The notes under the pieces: generated by a model
The model's input: the letters and a program-made list of their open reading frames with translations, nothing else
What the model was told of the DNA's origin: nothing
Database searches by the model: none
Shown here: positions 46,995 to 59,100 of the stretch, piece by piece
Numbering within the stretch: the first letter of the stretch is position 1
Layout: each line of letters starts with the position of its first letter
NCBI GenBank assembly: GCA_007844125.1
Contig: CM017558.1
Location: forward strand, 42,470,293 to 42,534,292
Direction: 5' to 3'
From: Sinonovacula constricta
Taxonomy: Eukaryota; Mollusca; Bivalvia; Cardiida; Solecurtidae
DNA: 64,000 nucleotides
Program-made: the position numbers and the translations under genes

Positions 46995-49595
46995 TGTCAT
47001 ATTTCATGAAGGATTAGAAATTTTGCTGTTTGTTTAATGACGAGTCACAAATGTGTTCTCACTTTTACATTTGGCTTGCAAATAAATACCTTTGTCCTGT
47101 AGGACTTTGTCATATTTCCTAATATTGTTAAACGAGTATGAAAACAAAACCCCAACACTCGAACGTGAATTCTATTTTTTTTTTAAACGAAATACATAGA
47201 TCTGAAACATAAAACAACAGTTTTGTTGATAAAACAGATGGTATGATTAATAGACTACTAGGTTATTGCTGAAGACAAAATGTTATCACACACGGCACGA
47301 CAAAACCAAATCGCTCGACAAGCTTCGAGATTTTCTCAGTTTTTAGTGTGATAAGTTTTTTTATTAAACACTAACCTAACACTTCTCTATATATTACACT
47401 AGCATACAACAGTTTTTGTGCAATTTGATTGATTGCGAGCACCATCACGTGAGCATTTGATTTTCATACGTTGTGTTTGTAAATACGCTGTGTTTGTAAA
47501 TATTTGATGACAGGTAATTTTCAAAGGATCAAAGCCTGGGAGAATAGGGTTAAAACAAGCTATTGGAGTAAACAAACTTGTCACCATCATGATGTAATGG
47601 ATCAAGTTGCTGGGCTCTCAGCCGAAAAACGTCTGGCGGACCACATCACCAGGATACATTTGGTAAAACAAACACACACCGAAAACATTTTCGCGAATCA
47701 AATTATGCAGAAAACTGGACACATAATATTTAATTCATCAACAACTATTCTCACATCAGTGATGCTCAAGACAAAATATATCTATCATCCTCACAACACC
47801 TAACAGCCCTCACCAGCATGCTACTGAAGCAAATCACGACTTTAATACTTAAAGCCCGCTGAATTCCATGACAAAGAAATAACATCTAACGGCCCACAGT
47901 GGTTTCAACAACATGTTTCCAGAGAATATACATGGTGGAACTTTCCACATCAATATTCGGCATCCAACATAAAAAGCAAGTGTTAAGTCCACTGCAGAAT
48001 AGTCAAACCCAACACACAAAAAGCGCAATTGATACAGCCAGCGACGAAAACTAGGATTTTAATAGTGACCTTCACACACTTAATAAACTTTTCTGGGTCA
48101 CTCGTTCTGCCGTGTTTACTGTTTATTTGTTACAGAACGAGTTATTTTTACATGCTATTGATGATATTTTCCATATTTATAAATGAAGAATAAATGTTAA
48201 AAATGGTACATTTTTGTTTCTGCTAAAAGTATTACAAAATATAATGGAACTATTTTTCATAGCTAAACAATGCACTTTTTAAAATATCCAATCGTAACAC
48301 TTCGGATAATTCGCGAATCATCTCTCGGATGTATGTAGGTAGTCTGATCACCTCGGCCATTTCCCTAAATGAGACTGCTTTTGTGGCAGACGTCAAAACA
48401 AAGATGGCAGCTCGGATGAGAGCTCACTACTGTTTGAAGCCTGTAAAACTTCAATTTGTGGCGGCTTTAATTTTAAATCATCCAAGTTTAATTTACCCAG
48501 CGCAGCAGACATGCAGCTGTCAAACGATGCCATCGTTCATATTTTGTGCGAACTACATTTTAGGCATATTCTTCTTCCGACTTCCGGCGAGCAAAACGAT
48601 CGTGATTTCTGTTAGTATCATTGCACCAGATACATCCGAGGGATTATTGTCCCGTGGACAGAATTATCCGAGGAGTTCAGATTGTTAAAATATCAAGATG
48701 CGTTATATTGTGAAATGACGTCACAACCACTTGCGCTTTAAACCAGCATTAGTGTTCAAGATAAAAGAGGACGAATATGCGCGTTCAAAATCAGGTGATA
48801 AAAATACTCTGACACTCATTTAATTTATAACAACACTTACCTGACTTGTTCAGAGGCTCATTTACTATCATTTTTTTCTGGACTCGTTTAATAAATGTTT
48901 GGTTTAAATAGATCTAATAGGTCAAATCCTGCATATTCACTATATTTATATATAATCCTGACTTATTTTTCCTCTTCCTGTTATGTAATCAATAATAAAC
49001 TGATGCCACAATCTTCCACATATAAAAAATGCATGTTCTTGTACCTCAACAAAAACAGCTTGAAATGATCTGTGGTTTCAAATCTGAATAAAAAATAAAC
49101 ATATACATCAATTATATTCGGAAATTTTGAGTGTTAAAAATAAAAAAGTGTTAATTGTGATAAATACAAATGCTTGCTTGGTTGTACTACATGTATTTGA
49201 ACAAAAGTCATCTTGGATGGCAGTCCAATGCTCTGCGGACTGCACCACTGTATCTTGGTAAATGATTGTTATTGTTTATGTAATCCTATTACATGTATAC
49301 ATTGTGAGTTGATTATTGTTCGCATTAAAATATCTACATAACCTATGCAATGATTTTAAGAACTCGTGCCTTTATTTTAACCTGCTTTTATCAGTACTTT
49401 TGGATTAATGTCAAGCTCAATGATGGGTAATAGCTAATGTGCATGTTCTGTTGAATATCCTTCTAGTTTTAAATTGTTTTGTACCATATAACATAGATTT
49501 TTCTGGAAATATTGACAAAATTTATATTAGAATGTGCTCATAATAAAATGTAGGATTGCAACACATTGTTATGTTCAGTAGTACACCAGCCTTTA
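46995..49595. other. No firm gene
   Basis: ORFs of 99 codons (47504-47803) and 119 codons (48329-48688) are open but show no domain or convincing splice context. A weak inverted repeat TTATCACAC...GTGTGATAA lies at about 47284-47353. Confidence 0.45.
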
Positions 49596-49597
49596 AG

Positions 49598-50282
49598 GTT
49601 ACGCTAGTCAGGTTAAGGGTTGTTTACAGTTGTTTGGTTTATGACGTAGCATTCGCGTACATGTAACTGCTAGAAAGAAATGGATCATGCTAGAAAGTTA
49701 ATTTGTTTATTTTTAACTGGGTTTCTAGAATGTTCTGGGTTTCGTGAATGTTCTAGAAATTCTTTGGGTCTATATAAGGGCGTGTAAGCCGATTTAAAAG
49801 GAAGTTTGCTTCAGTTTGGACATATAGTTTGGAAATACTAGCAGCTTCTTTATTAAATATTTCTGTGCTGGAATTTACGTGGACTAGCTATATTCTACAA
49901 TGATATAAATATTGAAGTGTCGGTTTTGGAATTATATTCATTACATTCGTGTATTGTTCTACCTTTGGATTATTTTAACTGTGCTTATCTACGAGGACAT
50001 TCTATCGAAACTCTTCAGGATTATTCGACGTTGGATTATGAATTGGACTGTTAAAGGGACACCTCCTAAACGGACAAACTGTAAGGTAACATGTATCTTG
50101 CTTTCTGAAATTTTGTCCGATTTATTTATTATTGTTTTTTTACGCCATAGATTAAATTGTTTGTTAAAATAAAACATTATTGTACTAGTTTGTTGCTGGC
50201 TTGTTCTCTCTTTTACACCATTTCGTCTTTAGTAAACATGCCATTTTATAAATAAACTTATATAGCGACACCGGTCGTAACA
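49598..50282 (+). mobile_element. Solo LTR, same family
   Basis: About 685 bp from GTTACG to CGTAACA. It contains a TATATAAGGG promoter-like box near 49773, AATAAA near 50170, and sequence matching the LTR at 13402-14000. No gag or pol follows, so it is a solo LTR left by recombination. I could not see a convincing target-site duplication. Confidence 0.6.
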
Positions 50283-50284
50283 AT

Positions 50285-51205
50285 ATTGAGGATTAAATGA
50301 TTTCTCGAAAAACACACACAACATAAAGATATTTAAAAAAATATTAATACAAATAATGAACGGTATCACAGCAAGAACATCTATATACATATTCAATACA
50401 AAACAATCATTTTTGTAATGATATAAAGAAGCTAAATGCAGACATTTTGTGTATAGCGACACAGGTTTTTTTTAATTCTTTAACAAAATTGAAAGTTCTT
50501 TATCTCTTAAATTTATGTCTTAAGAATCAAATGAGAAAACAAAGATATGTGTCAATGTGCCCAAATAAGAACACTGCATGCATGAACTTATATTTCTAGA
50601 AGATATCTCATTTCACCAAGTAGATACAGAAGCTTTAGAAAAATGTAACCATGTTTTTCAAGAAAAATTAGTACTAGTTATAACAAATAAAATCTAGTAT
50701 TCACTAAAACAAAGAAATAAAATTCTAGTTTCTTTCCTTTCTCAAACTAAGAAATTCAAATCTTGCATTTCCTAAAACAAAGAAATAAATTGTTTAAAAT
50801 ATTAAAACAGGTGCCTCAATGAGATATTAAGATGACAAGTTAACTAATTTGCTCTAGTCAAGCTCAAAACTTTAAAGCAAAAAATAGGATGTGAAAATTT
50901 ACATTATATATGCAAACTACTGCAACAATTCTTATCAACAAAATAATAAATAATATAAATGATACATACATATTAAAAATAGCTTCTAGTGACAAAACCT
51001 ACCTATAGTTTTCTCTTTCCATTAGAAAACTTTAGACTTCAACATAGGGTTTTTTACTATTCAAATATTCTTTTACAAAAACAGCAAATCATTGCTCTAT
51101 TATAATTTAGCAGTCTAAATTTGTTGTAACATTTAAGCAACTTATCAACTTACACTGTATGAAAAGAATAACCATTTTATATTTGCAAAAATTACATCAT
51201 TACAG
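50285..51205. other. Intergenic stretch / 3' flank of the minus-strand gene
   Basis: AT-rich, no ORF of note. It probably includes the 3' UTR of the gene ending at 51210. Confidence 0.5.
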
Positions 51206-51209
51206 AGAT

Positions 51210-51359
51210 TTACACAGTTTTTTTAGACTTCTTAAATTTAGCCGCTCTAGCTTCTGTCATTTTTCTTTGAAATTCTTCTTCTTCCATCTGCTGTTCCTTT
51301 AAAGCCTTCTGTCTATCCTTTTCTTCTTCTTCCATCTGTTTTTGGAGGTCTTTCCTCCA
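51210..51359 (-). CDS. Terminal exon: charged coiled coil
   Basis: Acceptor ATTTTAAG, 150 nt to TAA. It encodes WRKDLQKQMEEEEKDRQKAL, then KEQQMEEEEFQRKMTEARAA and a basic end KFKKSKKTV. A long, highly charged helix ends in a lysine cluster. Confidence 0.75.
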   Translation of the reverse strand, partial: WRKDLQKQMEEEEKDRQKALKEQQMEEEEFQRKMTEARAAKFKKSKKTV

Positions 51360-54300
51360 CTTAAAATGAAAAAAAAAACAATCACTTAGGTAACAGTTTA
51401 TTTACAAGGAAACAAATTCTAAATATGATTAGAGTACAGTAAAATTACAATTTAGACATTTCTTGGAACCTTTAATCCTTGGAACATTTGACTTATCTGG
51501 CAGTAACTGTTTGATTTTCCTTGATTTGTGTATAATCTCATTTATGTGTTTTTGTTACTTTCACATTAAACTTGAAATAGATATTATTGTTTAGCGCTGG
51601 TTCACATTTTAATATATTTTTTTGTTCATAAAGGACTTTGTCATAGTTTTGTATATATTAAAGATAAAGATTAGTTAACACCATGTACATGACACAATTT
51701 ATGCTTCATATCTATACAAATATTGTGTCACTATCAAACCAATGCTTCAACTATCATTAACAAACATTGTTTTGAGGAATACTAGGTTAATGACCTTTGA
51801 ATGGCCCAATTATTTATGAAAACTACTGCAAGGTTTTCAATTCTCCCAACCTAATGACAAACCATTCTTTTAAAGGATGGCATGCATTCAACTCAAATAG
51901 TTTTAGTGATAAAAATGTGGTTTCATTTCATTTTTTTAACAGGAGCTTATAGGGAAGCATATACACATATCACTGGTGTGGTTGTATATATCCGGTAGTT
52001 CAGGGATATTGGCTAGGGTTAAATGTATTGCCTTACAATTGTTGTATACATACATAAATGCCTTCTATCATTGTTGAAGCTAAGTGTTCAAGATGTGCAG
52101 GCGTTGTACATTTTATAAGGAACATAATTTCTATCTACATTGTAACTAATGATTTACATGTGTAATTAATGTCTTACAAGTAAGCCAGCATTTTATACAT
52201 TAATTATTTTTCTTACTTGATTTACACTCAATATCCATCCGACACAATGACATAATCTGCTGTTTTTTCATCATGGTATTTATCAAGACCTGCACTATCT
52301 GCAGCTAAGACTATCAATGCATGTTGTAACCTATGCAAGATGTTGCTAGAAAAGAAGTCAGAACAATATTAGCTATTAACAAATGTAACACGTTACTGAA
52401 GTATGTATATTTCACCTGATCCTCAACAATCCTTCTTAGATCAAAGCTTGTCCGTGTATTGTAGGTGACTGGAGGTTCATAGAGGGCAGATGCCAGTTGG
52501 ATCTCCTCCCTGGAAATATATATTAACAGATAATGTTGGGGCTGATGGTCTAGCAGTTATAGTCACCAAAGTCATTCCCCCTTGCCTTTTGGGTTCATAA
52601 CATCATTCAGATTAAAATCTTTCACAGGAGGTCTTCCAGCTGACCTGCTATATGGTAGTGCTTTTGATCGATTTTTGGACATATCTGTAACCATCCATTA
52701 AAGACAGCTGAATAGAGTAACTAATATAGCATGATTAAGACAGAACACATGAGAAGCAAGTTCAGCATGAACTTAATTTTTAACCTGAAAAGCATTAATA
52801 GACCTGGCTTTGGCATAAATTGGTTTCATCCCTATAAGCCCACTAGGAGCTGTCTGATCAGCAGCTACACTATATGCACTATATGCTGCCCTGTCTATAC
52901 CAATATGTCATCTTAACATTATCTGCTATGATGACATTTCAGTTTATAAGCAAACAAAATCATTTCCAAATGACATGCTGGACATACAAGCAGATAAGTT
53001 CATATGGTCCATTAGAGTGGTTCTTACTTCAGACTTGTCCTCGCCTTGTAGTCTTGTTTGTGTTTGGGCTGTGGCATGGATCCTTCCGAAGCTGAAAGGA
53101 CTTTGTTGGGTGATGGAGTGGTCTCCCTCCTTCTGGGGGGAATGTATGGGTCAACAGGGGGTGGTAAAGGGGGGAGGTAGATCTGGGACAGACCGCCTGC
53201 CACCTTGGATCCCAGAGTGTACGGGCTCAGCACCAGGCGCTTGTTCAGGAACCCCTCCAAGTCGGTGTGCACCTATAGAAATAATGTCAGAGTGGTTTGT
53301 AGTTGGGGTTTTATGTCGCACAGCTTATTAATATTATAAAGCATTTTTCATGACAGTATATCACAAACAATTTTATTTTGCACCATTAAAAAATATGTAA
53401 AGATTTTATGTTTAGATGTTAGATTTTATGTTTAGATGTTAGATATTATATGGTGCAAGAAAATTATGTAAAATATTTTTAAGGAACACCAGTAATTAAT
53501 ACATAATATTTTTTTATGTTACACTATTTTTTCCTCTGTAAAAGTTTTGTCAGATATTTTGTTTCAACACCAGCTACTCAGTGAATTAATCCAGCTATAA
53601 TTGATTGAGGGCAATCTATGTCTGGGTAGAAACACAGACATACTACAAGCCAACTGCAGTGCTGTGTTACTTGAACTGCTTTTGCTGAGATTGGACTTCA
53701 GTTCACAACAATAGAAGATAACTTACATTTTGTTTCTTTCTCTTTTTGTGTAACTTAGCAAAATTTCAATATTTTTAATTGAATATAATTGTTTTCCTAT
53801 CTGTCAAAAGAGATGGTCTGCACATTTAAAACATATTATTAAAACATAATTTTCCTTTTAAAGAAGTGTATTATTGGTTTACATGTAATACTTACTATCT
53901 GAAAAATACTACAACTATACTATCTATTTAAAACCACTACAACATACACAATCGACTAAAACATCACAAAAACATAATTAAATACAAACTTATTTAACAT
54001 TTATAAATAAACATTCAGAAGAAACTAACAATAAAAACATTAATTAACTTTCAAATATCTATAATTACAGAAACTAACTTTTTCCAGCTTAAATCAGATT
54101 AATAGCACTTTTAGTATAGTATAGAAACAAAAGCAAAATGTGCATTCAAAGAACAATTATTTTCTGCATATATACTATTTTGCTTCAGGTTTTAAACATG
54201 TTAATAACATCAATCTATTTACAGAAAAAAAAATCAAGTAAAGGCAAGTTAATGTTGGCATGAAAAGCACAAGCAGCTTGGGTTAGAAGCATATCTTTGG

Positions 54301-56108
54301 CTCATTAATATTTGTTTGAATATGAAAGGATAAACATGTAAACACACACACACGAAAATATAAAAACACAACAATGAACAACAACGACAGAAGAATCTTA
54401 AACTAACAAACACACTGTGTATTTCCAGGGCAGGTAGCATAAGAATTTAACTTTGAACTATATAAAGAGAATACCAGGTTAGTGTTGATATAGCTAAATG
54501 TTATCACGCGAGGCTAAGAAAATTGATTTTCGGGCCGAGCATGATAACATTTATTTATATCAACACTAACCTGGTATTCTTTTTATCCCACCATCAACAG
54601 CTTTTCAATGGAAAACATTTAAATTTACCGCTACTGCTCCTCCCTTACATGATCTGACATTCTTTCAATTCACACTAAATAACATCAAAACAACGGTGAC
54701 TCGCATGATCTGACATTTCGACAGTTGTTTTTTGCTTCTTAGTCTTATGCAATATTTCCAGTTACATGTACTTATACAAGTAGATAGCAAGTATGGGGTT
54801 AAAAAGCAGTTTTCCCTTCAGAAACACAGGGACTATTTTTCCAGAACCCCACCTCCCAGAGACACACCCTCATGCTTTTTATCGAGGGCCTGATGAAAAC
54901 TTATTTGTATTTTGTCCTACCCCAAACAAAAACCCTCCCATTGTTTCTCCAACATGGACAAATGCTCAACACTTTTTCTCCCTGTCAAAAAACTTCCCTG
55001 ATTTTTCAGACAAAGGACCTAGGGGGTAAAGATTGAGTTTCCCCTTCAGAAAAAGATGAGGGTGGTAAAAAAATAGTTTTCCTTCAGACATAGATGTCCT
55101 CATTAATTGCAATAAGTGCATAATTTTGCCTAAAACTGACTTATCTTCAATTAAGTCATTTATAACTTAACAGATTTGAAATCCTCCAACTAAAATTGTG
55201 GAACTTAAGATATGTATAAAATCAATACTAGGGGTTACAATTCTAATTCTAATGGTCTTAGTAGATCCAATGTAAATACTAAATATGTTACAGTAACAAA
55301 CCTACATACAGACATACAAACAAACAGTCAGACAGACAATCAGTCACAAAAAAAGATTGATACATCATCTTTTATGAGCCTGTAATGATTCCAACTGTTA
55401 ATTGCTAAATAATTGCAGTTGCTGTTAAAAGGCAGAAGTATTATAATCATAGAACAAAGGTGATTTAAAAATATATACATGGAAAATTCACAGGCTCACA
55501 AAATATTTATAGTTGGGATAAAGATAATTAAAGCTGCTATTAATAATTTTGTATTTAGGCATGCATTTGTGCACAACTCACTTGTGGAAAAATACCCTGT
55601 CAAGGAAAATTCAACACACTACTGTAACCATTTTAAGTGGAATATTATGACAATGTCGTTATTTCCTGAATAAATCATCATTTTAATACTAAAAAGCTAC
55701 ATATGTTTTGACTTTCAAACATCTAATCTTATTTTAATAAATCAATGTGCAACTTGTGCAGCAGGTATATATTATACAAATGAAATTAATTTTCTATTTA
55801 ATATTGTTTGTTTCAGGAGCTACAACTATAATAACTTTGATAATAACTTTCAATAATTTTGTCATATATACAGTTTTCAGAAAATACATAATTTTGTTAA
55901 GCAGTGTATACATATATTATATTATATATTAAAAAAACATATTAAAAATAAAATAAAACATAAATATCACCAACAAATAAAATCCTCCAATGTTGATTAA
56001 ACACCCAAACAAGTACATTTTATGGAACAATCCATAATATAAACACCTTCCCATTTAGACAAAAGCACACAAAGAACTTTAAAATATACCTGACATTTGC
56101 TTCAATTT

Positions 56109-56139
<31 letters not shown>

Positions 56140-59100
56140 AAATCAAATGATCACAACTTATTACAAATGCCAGGTACATGTAAGTATTATGGATAGTGTC
56201 TTTGCAGGAGGGCTTGGACAGATGCAGACAGAAGGTCACATGGACTGCTGCATGTTTTTTATAGCTTCCTGTTTCATGCAAGCGGAAAAAAAATCCACCT
56301 CAGACCACAGTCAGCCTATTTTTAAGAATATGATAAGTTAAGTGTCCAGCCTCAAACCCTGATGTAAATGGTACATGGTTGTGTGATAAAAAGTGAAATT
56401 AAAACCTCTCATTCTGTTTTAACTTTTATAGGTGTATTGTGAATATTGCTGTTCAACAAAAACAACCAATGTGATCATATATGTGATAAAAGTAAAAATC
56501 AAACTATGCATAGAAGACCTAGCTGTCAAAGTATATATAATTATTATTTATAAATATGTATAAGTATAAATCAATATAGTGAATGTTATACATAAATGCT
56601 CATGTAACAACTTGTTGAACAAAACTATCAGAAAATGTCTTCTGAAAAAACAGAATATTTAAACATCTTATAGCAATACACAAGTTGTTATCTATGAGGA
56701 CTTTTCATAAAAAAAAGTAAAAAAATCAAACAATGACAATAAAAATAGCAACCAGCCAATCAGAAAAATTGAAATTTGTTTTAACCTTGACCTTAGAACT
56801 TGTGCTCTATACTCACCTGTCCCACTTTCAAAGCTTCCAGCACCCTTTCGTCCTTCTCAATAGAGTGGGCGCGCAACAGAACATTCCATGCAGCTGTGCG
56901 CAGACCCTCCCGGTTAGTATCATTGGCCAGACATCGACAGATCTTTACCATAGATTGGATGGCACCAAACCTTATGCGCCAGCTCCAGTCATTTGGGCCT
57001 TTAGGATAATAAAAACGAAGGTCTTTGACTTTGTTAATGGAATTTTAAATCAAACAGTAATTACAATACATTAAGTCTATGCCTGGTAAAAGAGACGTTG
57101 GTGTAACCCAGCTGTCCTGCAGTGCATTAGTGATTCCAACCTCATATAATCCTGATCGTTTTTCATCAATAGCAGCAGAGCTGGGTGCTGTTGCAGTGTG
57201 ACATTTGTAAATAATTTTTGTGTTCGTACAATGTTAGTTTATAAATAGAAAGAGACTGCAGCAATAAGTTAAAATTTAGAAATAACATTTATTATATTTA
57301 CTTAAAAAAAAATAAAAAAATATTTAGTTAATAACTCCCAATTGACACTAGTTGACAAGTATCCATACCACCATCTTGCTGTTCATTAAGAGCATGAAAG
57401 AAAGCCAGGTCCAGGAGTCCTGCACTGGAGAGAGGCCGAGACAAAATGCCACGCTTGAATGGGTCTGCAACATCCTGATTGGTGCCCATAAGTGCCAACT
57501 TTTGGATGTCTGCATTGGCGCCATGGAGACAGATGTCGGCCATGATGTCTGTGTATGTGATGGCCACCTCCCAGTGCCACCCATTTATACCTGGCATGTC
57601 TGGGTTCTGGATGGATAAGGAATGAATGACATGCATTATGAGTATGAAATATGTGGGCAAGCTAAAACTATCATTTTTTTTCTAATGGTAACACTGGTTG
57701 TTTAATAATTCAGTATGAAATGTTTTCATTACAATCAAATTCTATAAAACTAAATTTAAAAAGATAATTATAAAAACTTTCACTTATATCTCATGACCTG
57801 TTAAAAGACAAGATAAAAAAGTTAAAGGGACCTTGCCACTTTATTGTGACAATTTAAAGAATAACAAATAAACTGGCAAAATAAATAAGCTGGCCAAGTA
57901 TACAAAGCAACACAATAATAAAGGAAATGCTAGCTTGAAATATTACTCCTTAAGCATGTTCATTAGAAACTTTAAATTATCAGTTTGTAAATTATCAGTT
58001 TGCAAACTATTAAGCAGCTTATCAAGTCATTACAATGATTGTTGTAAGGTAACTCCCCAAGATTTTTATTATCATTACAGTTGAATCCTGGTAGTTTAAA
58101 GTCACATCAGAACACACAAAGTATACATTAAGTGATTTATATGTAACATGGCATATCAGATTTTACCCTGCCAAATATGAGATATTATTGCAGTAAATCA
58201 GCAAGACCAGTACTAATACTGTTTGTATACATACTACTGGAGTAAACAGTCAATTGTAAATAAACACAGTTTCAAACTTGATTGTTAATATATTATGCCA
58301 TGCGCATACAACTTGGGTAAAAAATAAATACGCACAGCTTTTTTAAACTTGTTCTATCTATTTAAGTATCTATCCATAGACAAACAAACATAATGCACAT
58401 TGCTGTACACATATAACTGGGAAAAATATTCAATAAGCATCCATTTTAAATCATATTTACACATTGTATTACATCACTCTATAAATTTAAACATAATACA
58501 CAATGAAAGGTTTAAAGTAGTAGTATTATAATATAATAAAATTTATTTACAGTGGACAGAATGCATGATAAAATCAGTACATTATCATCTGGTCAAGTAA
58601 TTTACAGATTAATTCTCGCACATATTTTTCGGTGTGTGGCTACAGTTTTTTAGCAAGCAAACCAGCTTTGACACCTAACATTACACTATCAAATGATTGC
58701 TACAAACAAACAAGCACTTGATCGCAGACATTAGTGAGATGTTGGTCAACAAATTGGACCACACAATCGATGCTACCAATGAGAGACACATGTCACTTTA
58801 GAAGCTGTGAAAACCCCATGGTCACTTTGTGTAATCCTTAAACTAACCTGGAGGATTTTTGAACATTCTTACAGTGAATAAAGAACAAATTCAACCAGGA
58901 CTTTCGGCTTTATTAGAACTACCCAATCATTTTGTAAGGTCAAGCTTGGCATAATGAAGATTTGACTGCATGATATTTTTTACCAATGGGTGTACTAAGC
59001 TGTTTGGGTTGCAGTCTTAATGTACCTCAGTGTCTCACTGAACTGAGTATGATACCCAAACTGGCAGAATATTCAGGGAATGCCAGATCATCCTTTACAA

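Noticed and set aside
48329..48688. 119-codon ORF
   Set aside because: No domain, composition or splice evidence; probably chance.
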